A stretch of 64,000 nucleotides of DNA, from positions 62,001 through 126,000 of the forward strand of contig JAJDXE010000011.1 in assembly GCA_022825265.1 (NCBI GenBank), written 5' to 3'. The notes below the pieces were generated by a model. That model was given only the letters and a program-made list of their open reading frames with translations. It did no database searches and had not been told where the DNA came from. Position 1 is the stretch's first letter; every line of letters begins with the position of its first letter. The DNA comes from Dehalococcoidia bacterium (lineage in GTDB: Bacteria > Chloroflexota > Dehalococcoidia > Bin125). Below, piece after piece: positions 33,755 to 43,851 of this stretch. The translations under genes and the position numbers were made by a program.

Positions 33755-34207
33755 ATGCCAGAAATCATCCAGCTGCCAGCTCGGCGCGCCGCCGTGATGC
33801 ACGCAACTGCATCAACCGAGGAATTGCCCGAGACCTTCGCTCGGATTTTTCCGGCGGTCTTCGCTGCGCTGACCGAGCAAGGCGTCACTGACATGGGTCA
33901 TGTGATCGCCGTCTATCACACGATGGATGCCAACCAGATGGAGCTATCCGCCGGAATTGAGATCGGCGACGGTGTGGAGCCGGCTGAGCCGCTCGAGCTT
34001 TGTGAGTTGCCCGCCTGCGACGCGATCAAGGCCGACCACTACGGTCCCTATGACGAGCTCTACCAGACGCACGAATCGATCTGGCCCATGGTCGAGGAAC
34101 TGGGTCGCGCGCCGATTAGCGGTCCGATCGAGCGTTACATCACCGATCCTGAGGCTGAGCCGGACCCGTCCAAGTGGCACACCGAGATCTTGCTGCCACT
34201 GCAATGA
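33755..34207 (+). CDS. GyrI-like effector-binding domain protein (tandem paralogue)
   Basis: A 150-aa paralogue of the preceding protein; aligned parts include AVYHTMDANQMELSAGIEIGDG, KADHYGPYDELYQTHESIWPMVEELG and IERYITDPEAEPDPSKWHTEILLPL. The pair probably arose by tandem duplication; similarity is high at the C-terminus and lower in the ligand-facing loops, suggesting different ligands. GAGAGGAAT before the ATG is a good ribosome-binding site. Function as a small-molecule binder or carrier is inferred. Confidence 0.75.
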   Translation: MPEIIQLPARRAAVMHATASTEELPETFARIFPAVFAALTEQGVTDMGHVIAVYHTMDANQMELSAGIEIGDGVEPAEPLELCELPACDAIKADHYGPYDELYQTHESIWPMVEELGRAPISGPIERYITDPEAEPDPSKWHTEILLPLQ

Positions 34208-34280
34208 CGAATGGGCGGAGGCGAGAAAGGGGCGACCAAAAGGGGTGCCCTGGCGCGTGTCCTGAACTCGGTGGTGTGTG

Positions 34281-34355
34281 TGGAGCGGGGGACGGGATTC
34301 GAACCCGCGGCCACCTGCTTGGAAGGCAGGAGCTCTACCCCTGAGCTACCCCCGC
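34281..34355 (-). tRNA. tRNA-Gly (anticodon TCC)
   Basis: On the minus strand: acceptor GCGGGGG/CCCCCGC, D arm GCTCAGGGGTAGAGC, anticodon arm CCTGC-CTTCCAA-GGCAGG (TCC), T loop TTCGAAT, discriminator T and encoded CCA. It lies 58 bp beyond the sigma-factor stop on the same strand, past the hairpin at 34377-34407. Confidence 0.95.
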
Positions 34356-34376
34356 GCGCTCATCAGCTTAGCGCGC

Positions 34377-34407
34377 AAGCGGCCGGTCCGATGAAGACCG
34401 GCCGCTT
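34377..34407 (-). terminator. Strong hairpin after the sigma-factor gene
   Basis: A perfect 12-bp stem, AAGCGGCCGGTC with GACCGGCCGCTT around a 7-nt loop, 6 bp past the sigma-factor stop. On the minus strand no long T-run follows, but stem stability makes termination likely. Confidence 0.65.
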
Positions 34408-34413
34408 GGTTGG

Positions 34414-36036
<1,623 letters not shown>

Positions 36037-36277
36037 CCGATCCCCCTTTCTCTCAGTGCTACCGCGCTCGCCCGGTGCTCCGTGCACCAGCGAACCAGCG
36101 CGCTTAACGACAGTACGGAAATGAACATAGATTTGTTCCCGATCACAAGGGCGACTGCAATCCGGTGTACGCCGAGCATGCGTCCAGCGTGACGCGGGCA
36201 GCGCCAACGTCTACCAGTGACAGATGAGATGTGTTGCGGGCGACTGAGTCGCGGTCAGTCGCTCCATGCGTGTGCGG

Positions 36278-36877
36278 TTAATCCGCCAGGACGGCCGTTG
36301 CCGTTGCCGCTCGAGCCGGCGCATGACGCACATCGTCGGGCCGCATCGCGCGCGTCCAGGCAGCGAACTCGAGCATGATTCCGTCGGGATCGTAGAAGTA
36401 AACGGAGCGCACGAAGACGCCGGGATGGTTCTCCCGCGCGATACCGCGCTCCGAGTCGTCGTGGTTCAGGATCGGTGTGCAACGCACCCCGGCCGCGATC
36501 AGCCGGTCGCGCATTTCCTCGATCTCGTCCGGATCCACGTCGAAGGCTACGTGATTCATCGACGCGATGGCCGTGACGAGTTCAGCGGAGGGATCGAAGA
36601 ACGTGTTCGGGTCCGGCGAGGCGACGCCGGGCGCGGGCTCTGGCGCGTTGGGGAAGTTGAAGAAGGCGAGACAGTCGTTGTTGCCGATGTCGAAAAAGAA
36701 GTGCTGGCCCATGTCGCCGGGCAGCTCAATTGTCTTGACCAGCGGGAAGCCCAGCACCCCCTCGTAGAAATCCACCGTGCGCTGCATGTCGCGACAGACG
36801 AGGGCGAGATGGTTGATGCCGCCGACGTTGAATTTGCCGACTCGGTTCTTGACCGGCTGCTCGTTGGTGGTCGTCAT
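36278..36877 (-). CDS. VOC family (glyoxalase/dioxygenase fold) protein
   Basis: A 199-aa vicinal-oxygen-chelate protein with two beta-alpha-beta-beta-beta modules. Metal-ligand positions: [13 protein letters not shown] (His), [10 protein letters not shown] (His) and IMLEFAAW (Glu) near the end. This combination is found in extradiol-dioxygenase-like and glyoxalase-like enzymes; the substrate is unknown. ATG 36877 ([12 protein letters not shown]) is chosen because the longer frame adds residues before the first strand. Divergent from malate synthase across a 277-bp AT-rich region. Confidence 0.83.
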   Translation of the reverse strand: MTTTNEQPVKNRVGKFNVGGINHLALVCRDMQRTVDFYEGVLGFPLVKTIELPGDMGQHFFFDIGNNDCLAFFNFPNAPEPAPGVASPDPNTFFDPSAELVTAIASMNHVAFDVDPDEIEEMRDRLIAAGVRCTPILNHDDSERGIARENHPGVFVRSVYFYDPDGIMLEFAAWTRAMRPDDVRHAPARAATATAVLAD

Positions 36878-37017
36878 TGATCCTGCTCCTCGCCGATGTG
36901 CGGAGTCCAAGGATACGCTTCCGAGCTGGATGTCGCGCGGGACATACGCAGGGGCCACTTCTTATCGACTCGGTTACTTGCGATATCAAAATATTCTATC
37001 GTGCCTATCGAGAACTA

Positions 37018-37045
37018 TTGACGATGCCCGCATCTTCCTTACCTT
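37018..37045 (+). promoter_or_regulatory. Candidate sigma-70 promoter for malate synthase
   Basis: TTGACG (37018-37023), 16-bp spacer, TACCTT (37040-37045) in the AT-rich region 36960-37090, the least GC-rich non-coding stretch outside the low-GC insert. Just upstream CTATCG occurs twice 9 bp apart (36996 and 37005), a possible regulator site. No transcript data; assigned by sequence only. Confidence 0.4.
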
Positions 37046-37154
37046 AATCCAACGTTCACAAACGATACTTCCTGTTGGTATCCACGACCTTCGTGAGAGG
37101 CCGCTGAATCCAACAGGGCGGCAGAAAGACCGCGAGCAGAGACCGAGCATACAC

Positions 37155-38750
37155 ATGACCCAGACCAGCGAGATCAGTGCACCCGACGGAGTGGAAGTCG
37201 TCGGCGCTCTCCAGGAGGGCTTCGACGAGATCCTGACCGCAGAGGCGCTCGCCTTTGTCGCGGGCCTGCACCGAGAGTTCGATGCTCGCCGCCGCGAGCT
37301 GTTGGCCCGCCGGATGGAGCGCCAGGTCGAGTTCGACAACGGCGCGCTGCCCGACTTCCTCTCCGACACCGAAGAGATCCGCTTCAGTTCCTGGCAGGTC
37401 GCGCCGACCCCCGAGGATTTGCAGCAGCGTTGGGCCGAGATCACCGGGCCTGTCGACCGCAAGATGATGATTGGCGCCCTGAACTCGGGCGCCGACGCGT
37501 TTATGGCCGACTTCGAGGACGCGCTCTCGCCGACCTGGGACAACATCGTCAACGGTCAGATCAACGCGCGCGACGCCGTCCGCCGCGAGATCACGTTTGA
37601 GAACCCCGACGGCTCGGTTCGCAGCCTGAACGAGAAGATTGCGACGCTGCTGATCCGTCCGCGCGGCTGGCACCTGGACGAGAAGCACGTGTTGGTCGAT
37701 GGCGAGCCGATTTCCGCCTCGCTGTTCGACTTCGGCATGTACATGTTCCACAACGCCGCCGAGCGGGTCGCCCGCGGGACCGGACCTTACTTCTACCTGC
37801 CCAAGCTGGAGTCGCATCTCGAGGCGCGGCTCTGGAACGACGCCTTCGTCAAGGCGCAGGACGATCTCGGCGTGCCCCAGGGCAGCGTGCGTGCAACCGT
37901 CTTGATCGAGACGCTGCCGGCCGCGTTCGAGATGGAAGAAATCCTCTACGAGCTGCGCAACCACTCGGCCGGGCTCAACGCCGGGCGCTGGGACTACATT
38001 TTCTCGGCGGTCAAGCGATTCAAGACGCAGCCGACATTCACCCTGCCCGACCGCGTGCAGGTGACGATGACGACTCCGTTCATGCGCGCTTACACCGAGC
38101 TGCTGGTGCGCACCTGCCACAAGCGCGGCGCGCACGCGATGGGCGGCATGGCCGCCTTCATTCCTTCGCGCCGTGACCCTGAAATCAACGAAGTGGCCCT
38201 GACCGGTGTGCGCGCCGACAAGGAGCGCGAATCGACCGACGGCTTCGACGGCACCTGGGTCGCCCACCCCGACCTGGTTTCCGTCGCGCGCGACATCTTC
38301 GAGAAGAACCTCAACGGCGCGCGCAACCAGCGTGAGCGCATGCGCGAGGACGTCGAAGTCAGCGCGGGCGAGCTGGTCTCGCTGGACGAATCCGGCGGCA
38401 CCGTCTCTGAGGCAGGATTGCGGGCGAACATCTCGGTGGCGCTGCAGTACATCAACAGCTGGCTCAACGGTGTGGGCGCGGCGGGGATCAACAACCTGAT
38501 GGAGGACGCCGCGACGGCGGAGATTTCCCGCGGCCAGATCTGGCAGTGGATTCGCCACGAGGCGGAACTCGACGACGGCCGAGCCGTCACCAGTGAGCTG
38601 TACGAATCGCTGCGCGACGAGGAGCTCGCATCGCTGGGCGGCTCCGGGGAATCGCGCTACGGCGACGCGGTTGAGATTCTCGACCAACTGGTGCTCAACG
38701 ACGAGTTCACCGAGTTCCTCACGCTGCCCGCATATGAGTATCTCGACTAG
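37155..38750 (+). CDS. aceB: Malate synthase (A type)
   Basis: A 531-aa enzyme condensing glyoxylate and acetyl-CoA to malate. Length and motifs are of isoform [19 protein letters not shown] (metal ligand and acid), [13 protein letters not shown] (catalytic Arg), [41 protein letters not shown] and [15 protein letters not shown] 37155 is the start fitting the family; the open frame extends upstream without homology. Followed after 120 bp by isocitrate lyase, forming the complete glyoxylate shunt needed for growth on C2 compounds or fatty acids. Confidence 0.95.
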   Translation: MTQTSEISAPDGVEVVGALQEGFDEILTAEALAFVAGLHREFDARRRELLARRMERQVEFDNGALPDFLSDTEEIRFSSWQVAPTPEDLQQRWAEITGPVDRKMMIGALNSGADAFMADFEDALSPTWDNIVNGQINARDAVRREITFENPDGSVRSLNEKIATLLIRPRGWHLDEKHVLVDGEPISASLFDFGMYMFHNAAERVARGTGPYFYLPKLESHLEARLWNDAFVKAQDDLGVPQGSVRATVLIETLPAAFEMEEILYELRNHSAGLNAGRWDYIFSAVKRFKTQPTFTLPDRVQVTMTTPFMRAYTELLVRTCHKRGAHAMGGMAAFIPSRRDPEINEVALTGVRADKERESTDGFDGTWVAHPDLVSVARDIFEKNLNGARNQRERMREDVEVSAGELVSLDESGGTVSEAGLRANISVALQYINSWLNGVGAAGINNLMEDAATAEISRGQIWQWIRHEAELDDGRAVTSELYESLRDEELASLGGSGESRYGDAVEILDQLVLNDEFTEFLTLPAYEYLD

Positions 38751-38870
38751 ACGTACGGCACGAAACGGGACAGAGTGAGCGAATCCCCAACCACAGGCAT
38801 CACGGCTTGACAGCCGCAACGACGTGACCCGACGCCACGGATCGGACACGGACAGCCACGGAGGACCCAG

Positions 38871-40199
38871 ATGACGACGAACGGCACGAACGGGACCGGC
38901 AACCCCCACGACAGCGCCGCCTCCTCACTCGAGCACGAGTGGGCGACGAATCCGCGCTGGGCGGGAGTACAGCGGAACTATTCCGCCGCCGACGTCCTGA
39001 AGCTGCGCCCCTCGCTGCTGCCCGAGTCGACGATCGCGCGCTACGGCGCCGAGCGGCTCTGGAACGCGATGCAGGAAACCGACTTCGTCCGTACCTTCGG
39101 CGCCGTCACCGGCGCACAGGCGGTGCAGATGGCCAAGGCCGGCCTGCAGTCGATCTACGTCTCCGGCTGGCAGGTCGCGGCCGACGCGAACACCGCCGCC
39201 CACACGTACCCTGACCAGTCGCTCTACCCGGTCAACAGCGTGCCCTCGCTGGTCAAGCGACTGAACAACGCGTTGATGCGCGCCGACCAGGTCGACCGCC
39301 TGGAGGACCGCGCCAGCGTCGACTACTACCTGCCGATTGTGGCCGACGCCGAGGCCGGTTTCGGTGGTCCGATCCACGCCTTCGAGCTGATGCGCAATAT
39401 GATCGAGTCGGGCGCCGCCGGCGTCCACTACGAGGACCAGCTTGCCGCAGAGAAGAAGTGCGGTCACATGGGCGGCAAGGTGCTGGTCCCGACGGCGCAG
39501 CACGTCCGTACGCTGCAGGCCGCCCGGCTCGCCGCCGACGTGATGAACGTTCCGACGATCCTGATGGCCCGCACCGACGCGCTCTCGGCCACGCTGATGA
39601 CCACCGACATCGACGAGCGCGACCGCCCGTTCACGACCGGAGAGCGCACCGCTGAGGGCTACTTCGGCGTCACGGGCGGGATCGACTCGGCCATCGCCCG
39701 CGGACTCGCCTTCGCTCCGCACGCGGACCTGATCTGGTGCGAGACCTCGGTGCCCGACATCGGTGAGGCACGCGACTTCGCCCAGGCGCTGCACGCCGAG
39801 TACCCGAACAAGATGCTCGCCTACAACTGCTCACCCTCGTTCAACTGGAAGCGTCACCTTGACGACGCCACCATTGCGAACTTCCAGGAGCAGTTGGCGG
39901 ACATGGGCTACCGCTTCCAGTTCATCACCCTGGCCGGTTGGCACGGGATCAACTACCACACCTTCAACCTCGCCAGCGGCTACCGCGACCGCGGGATGGC
40001 TGCCTACGTCGAGCTGCAGGAAGGCGAGTTCGAGGCCGAGGCCCAGGGCTACACGGCGACCAAGCACCAGCGCGAAGCGGGCACGTCCTACTTCGACGAG
40101 ATCCTGCTCACCGTCACCGGCGGCGACGCCGCGACCACCGCCCTCAGCGGCAGCACCGAGGCCGCTCAGTTCAGCGAGGAAACGGTCGGCGCTCACTAA
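38871..40199 (+). CDS. aceA: Isocitrate lyase
   Basis: A 442-aa lyase splitting isocitrate into succinate and glyoxylate. It shows [25 protein letters not shown] type N-terminus, [35 protein letters not shown], the catalytic loop [17 protein letters not shown] (active Cys) and [12 protein letters not shown] Gly/Asn/Thr-rich leader of about 20 residues precedes the conserved part. Two strong GGAGG-type sites precede the ATG. Co-directional with malate synthase; the pair likely share the AT-rich promoter, with an internal gap of 120 bp. Confidence 0.95.
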   Translation: MTTNGTNGTGNPHDSAASSLEHEWATNPRWAGVQRNYSAADVLKLRPSLLPESTIARYGAERLWNAMQETDFVRTFGAVTGAQAVQMAKAGLQSIYVSGWQVAADANTAAHTYPDQSLYPVNSVPSLVKRLNNALMRADQVDRLEDRASVDYYLPIVADAEAGFGGPIHAFELMRNMIESGAAGVHYEDQLAAEKKCGHMGGKVLVPTAQHVRTLQAARLAADVMNVPTILMARTDALSATLMTTDIDERDRPFTTGERTAEGYFGVTGGIDSAIARGLAFAPHADLIWCETSVPDIGEARDFAQALHAEYPNKMLAYNCSPSFNWKRHLDDATIANFQEQLADMGYRFQFITLAGWHGINYHTFNLASGYRDRGMAAYVELQEGEFEAEAQGYTATKHQREAGTSYFDEILLTVTGGDAATTALSGSTEAAQFSEETVGAH

Positions 40200-40208
40200 A
40201 CTCACTGC

Positions 40209-42455
40209 GTGCGACGGCTTCTGGTCCCGGCTCTTGGCTGCCTGATCGCAGTTTGCTGTGCGGTCGGACTGAGCTCCCTGGCCGCGGATGACAGCGAGCC
40301 GTCGCTGCCTGAGTCTGTCACGACCACGCTTCAGCCCGGCGCCAACCGGATTGGCTGGGTGGCCGAGCGGATGTCCTCGGAGGACCTGTTCGCGCAGCTT
40401 CCCCGGGTCGATTTGGTCTACTCCTGGGACGCGAACTCTGGACGCTACGAGGTCGCGGCGCCGCGTTTGCCATCGCGCTATTGGACGCTGCGGTTCCTCG
40501 AGCCCGGACGAGCGTACGTCCTACGGGTCGGCGGACCTGGCGAGGTCGTTTGGCGGCGATCAGTGCTTCCCGACGTCGGCCTGGTTCAGCTGCGCAGCGG
40601 CGTCAATTGGTCGGCGTGGGCCGGTCCGGACGATTCAGCCATTGCCGACGTCGCGAGAGGCATCGGTAGCTCGCTGCGTTCGATCCGCTCCGGCGATCTG
40701 TTCTATGACCCCTCCGCGCCTGAGACCAAGGACGGTTGGCCGGCTGTTCAACGCGGCGACGCGCTTCAAGTCGACGTCAGCCGCGATGTCAATTGGCTCC
40801 AGCCGACCTTCGTCACGCCCGAGATTCACTACGCCGGCAACGTCGATCACGGCGTGCGCCGGCTGATTGAGCGAGATCTGGCCGCGACGCTCGACTACAG
40901 CGCCAGCGAACTCGGAGTGCAGGCCGACCCGTTCTCACTCGTGGTTGTTGTCGCGGCCGACGCGAAGTCCGCGCATAACAAGACGACGGAACTGGGTCGT
41001 GCGTGGGATTGGGAGGCGTTCAGGAACTTCTGGCAACGGGCTGGTGGCTGGTACAGCAGCGATCAGGATGCGTTCTACCTGAAGAGCAGCTCGTGGGAGG
41101 GACCTCGCTGGGGCCGTTACCACGAGGGTCGATATGTGGTGCTGCACGAGTACACTCATGCGTTGCAGTTCCAGCTCATGGGCGCCAACTACATCGATTT
41201 GAGCTGGCTGCTTGAAGGCTCCGCCAACTGGTTCGACAGCGATCTCTCAACCCAGGATCGCAACGGCTATCCGCTCAGCAGGAAGCTGATCGACGCACTC
41301 AACCAGGCCTCGCAAGGTCCGCCGCTTGAAGAGATTGAGTCGAACAACGAGACTTGGCAGTATTCGTTCGGACTGGTGGCCGCCGACATGCTGGTCGAGC
41401 GCGCGGGCAAGAGCGCCGCGCTCGACTTCTATCGCGTACTGGTGCCCGGCAGAGCCGGGCCCGGGGGGCGCTGGGAAACCAGGCCCACGTTGCGCAGCGC
41501 GTTTGCGGCCGCCTTCAGACTAACCCTGGACCAGTTCTACGACGAGTTCGATGCGCTCATGACCAGGCGCCGGGGTAGCGCCAAACGCCGGCCCGCAGCG
41601 AACCAGTTCGCCCTTGCGGGCACAATCGTCAACTCCGACGGTACGCCGCGCGTCGGCGCCGTGCTCGAGGCCCGGGAGTACCGGGATGGCCATCCGGCCG
41701 GCTGGGATCGTCGAGCGACCTCGAACGAAGACGGGACGTTCGAAGTCTTCGTCCGCAGGCGGGCCGACTACCGCATCTGGATCGAGCTGGGCGACGACGA
41801 CCGGCACTGTCAGTTCTGGTGGTCGGAAGACAGCGATGAGGAATGGCCTGCCGATGATGAGGCCAGCCTGATTGAAATCGGCAGCAGACAACCGGATTCG
41901 ATCAGAATCACAGTCAACGCCGATCAATGCCGCTGGCGCATCGCCGGTTCGCTGACCGGACCGGACAATCAGCCCCTGGCGGGCATTGAAGTCCAGGCGC
42001 AAGGGGAAGGCAGCTCGACCTCGGTCAGAACCGAACTCGACGGCTCGTTCGCATTCCTTGCGACCGAGCCTGGCCTCTACCAACTCTCCGCTGACCTGGG
42101 CGGATGCCGACTCTATTGGAGCGCCGATGATCCAGCCTGGACCGAGGAACAGGCGGGGACGATCAACGTGGTCAACCGGGATGTCACTGACATCCAATTT
42201 CGAGCCGAAAAGGATCCGTGCATCAGGATCGCCGGATGGCTATTCAACTCAAATGGCGACGGTATCAAGAATGTCCAGATCAACGCTGTGGCGAACGACC
42301 TCAGCGCCAACGCTCACACCGATTCAACGGGCAGGTTCAGCGTCGCGCTGACCGAGGCGGGAGAATATCACCTTCCTGGCTGGGCGGGTGCCTGTTGTAC
42401 CACGGGCATGACGGAGCGACAGGAATCTGGCGCGAACGGAAGACGATTGACGTGA
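40209..42455 (+). CDS. Secreted zinc metallopeptidase with carboxypeptidase-regulatory-like repeats (frame broken near the C-terminus)
   Basis: A 748-codon frame starting at GTG with a signal peptide (VPALGCLIAVCCAVGLSSLA). Residues 200-460 form a gluzincin-type peptidase: VVLHEYTHALQF (HExxH, near residue 313) and WLLEGSANWFDSD about 24 residues on, the third ligand. From about 470 there are repeated beta-sandwich modules (ALAGTIVNSDGTPRVGAVLEA; RIAGSLTGPDNQPLAGIEVQA; RIAGWLFNSNGDGIKNVQINA), each ending in a Cys-containing strand. In the third module homology leaves this frame near 42380 and continues in the +1 frame to 42811. The in-frame ending ACCTTGMTERQESGANGRRLT does not match the repeats. 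The peptidase part is intact, so the shortened protein may still work. Confidence 0.75.
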   Translation: MRRLLVPALGCLIAVCCAVGLSSLAADDSEPSLPESVTTTLQPGANRIGWVAERMSSEDLFAQLPRVDLVYSWDANSGRYEVAAPRLPSRYWTLRFLEPGRAYVLRVGGPGEVVWRRSVLPDVGLVQLRSGVNWSAWAGPDDSAIADVARGIGSSLRSIRSGDLFYDPSAPETKDGWPAVQRGDALQVDVSRDVNWLQPTFVTPEIHYAGNVDHGVRRLIERDLAATLDYSASELGVQADPFSLVVVVAADAKSAHNKTTELGRAWDWEAFRNFWQRAGGWYSSDQDAFYLKSSSWEGPRWGRYHEGRYVVLHEYTHALQFQLMGANYIDLSWLLEGSANWFDSDLSTQDRNGYPLSRKLIDALNQASQGPPLEEIESNNETWQYSFGLVAADMLVERAGKSAALDFYRVLVPGRAGPGGRWETRPTLRSAFAAAFRLTLDQFYDEFDALMTRRRGSAKRRPAANQFALAGTIVNSDGTPRVGAVLEAREYRDGHPAGWDRRATSNEDGTFEVFVRRRADYRIWIELGDDDRHCQFWWSEDSDEEWPADDEASLIEIGSRQPDSIRITVNADQCRWRIAGSLTGPDNQPLAGIEVQAQGEGSSTSVRTELDGSFAFLATEPGLYQLSADLGGCRLYWSADDPAWTEEQAGTINVVNRDVTDIQFRAEKDPCIRIAGWLFNSNGDGIKNVQINAVANDLSANAHTDSTGRFSVALTEAGEYHLPGWAGACCTTGMTERQESGANGRRLT

Positions 42456-42811
42456 CGCAGCACGATGTCTCCGGCCTCGTCTTCCAACTCCAGCCCGACC
42501 TGTGCACGCTGCGAATCACGGGCACGTTCCTCAACGCCGACGGCACTCCGAGGACGGGCACCTGGGTCGGCGTATCCGGCGACTCCGGTCGAGGCGGTGA
42601 TTGGCCGACTGGCGACGGGACGTTCTCCTTTGCGGTCCCGGGACCGGGGGCGTATGACATGCGGGTCACTATCGACGGATGTGAGATTTACTACTCGGGT
42701 AGTGGCAAGACCGGAGCCAAGAGCGAACGCCGCTCCCTCAACCTCACCAACGCCGACATCACCGGCATCGAGTTCCGCCTGCCCGCGGATCCCGCATCCG
42801 TCTGCAACTGA
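42382..42811 (+). pseudogene. Out-of-frame C-terminal repeats of the metallopeptidase
   Basis: In the frame shifted relative to 40209-42455 the protein continues LGGCLLYHGHDGATGIW, then VTQHDVSGLVFQLQPDLCTLRITGTFLNADGTPRTGTWVG and ends GIEFRLPADPASVCN, exactly the layout of the preceding repeats (LGGCRLYW ... DVTDIQFRAEKDPCIRIAGWLF). A single missing base near 42372-42385 (or one such assembly error) separates the two frames. Restoring it would give one protein of about 867 residues ending at 42811. Confidence 0.75.
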
Positions 42812-42872
42812 CCCTGCGCTACCCTGCCTCCAAACTCAGATCAGCAAGTCACCGCTCCGGCGGCGAAAGGAC

Positions 42873-43820
42873 ATGCACGTGACCAACAGCCCACATTTCG
42901 GCGTCATGGTTCCCCAGATCAAGCGCACCTGGCAGGAGACGCAGCGCGCGGCATCGGCCTTTGAGGAGATGGGTTTCGACTCGCTCTGGGTCAACGACCA
43001 CCTCTACGGCCCGCAGTCGCCCGCGATCCCCATGCTCGAGGCCTGGACCCTCGCCGCCGGCATCGCCGCCGTCACCGAGACGCCGGAAATCGGCACGCTC
43101 GTCACGCCGGTCGGCATGCGCAACCCGGCCCACACCGGCAAGATGATCGCCACCGTCGACAACATCGCCGGCGGACGCGTGATCCCCGGCTTCGGCTCCG
43201 GCTGGATGGCGCGCGAGTTCTCCGACTTCGGCATGCCCTTCGTCTCGACGCGCGACCGCCTGCGCCAACTCGAAGAGGGCCTGCAAATCTTCAAGGGCAT
43301 GTTCGACGCGGACCAGGACGAGTTCTCCTTCGAGGGCGAGTTCTTCCACACCGAGAACCTCGTCACTCAGCCCAAGCCCCCGCGCGACATGCCGATCCTG
43401 GTCGGCGGCGGCGGCGAGCAGGTGACGATGCGCATCGCGGCGCAGTACGCCGACATCTGGAACAACTCCGCCGGCGCCCAGGACGACCTCGAGCACAAGG
43501 TCTCCGTCCTTCACGGTCACGCCGAGCGCCTCGGCCGCGACCCCTCCGAAATCCGCGTCTCGCAGCAGTGCCTGGTCACCATCGTCGAGGACGACGCCAA
43601 GGTCGGCCCGATGGTCGAGCGCGCCCAGAAGATCTTCGGGGGTCACATGGGCAACCCGGCCGGCGATATGGCCCTGACCGGAACCCCCTCGATGATCAAA
43701 GAGCGCATCGAGAAGCACGTTGAGCTCGGTTGCGACATGTTCATGATCGAGTTCTTCGGTCGAGACACGATCGAACCGGCCCAGATGTTCGCGGAGACGG
43801 TCATCCCCGAGTTCCGCTAG
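42873..43820 (+). CDS. LLM class (F420/FMN-dependent) oxidoreductase
   Basis: A 315-aa luciferase-like TIM barrel. FGVMVPQIKRTWQETQRAA, FDSLWVNDHLYGP, IGTLVTPVGMRNPAHTGKMIATVDNIAGGRVIPGFGSGWMAREF and MPILVGGGGEQVTMRIAAQYAD are diagnostic for the F420-binding subgroup (TIGR-type F420 LLM enzymes), where the NPAHTGKM region contacts the cofactor. GGCGAAAGGAC precedes ATG 42873. Stand-alone; sits directly before the low-GC AIPR gene. Substrate unknown. Confidence 0.87.
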   Translation: MHVTNSPHFGVMVPQIKRTWQETQRAASAFEEMGFDSLWVNDHLYGPQSPAIPMLEAWTLAAGIAAVTETPEIGTLVTPVGMRNPAHTGKMIATVDNIAGGRVIPGFGSGWMAREFSDFGMPFVSTRDRLRQLEEGLQIFKGMFDADQDEFSFEGEFFHTENLVTQPKPPRDMPILVGGGGEQVTMRIAAQYADIWNNSAGAQDDLEHKVSVLHGHAERLGRDPSEIRVSQQCLVTIVEDDAKVGPMVERAQKIFGGHMGNPAGDMALTGTPSMIKERIEKHVELGCDMFMIEFFGRDTIEPAQMFAETVIPEFR

Positions 43821-43851
43821 GCGCCATGGGTTCTCAAAGAATGGCAAGCAA

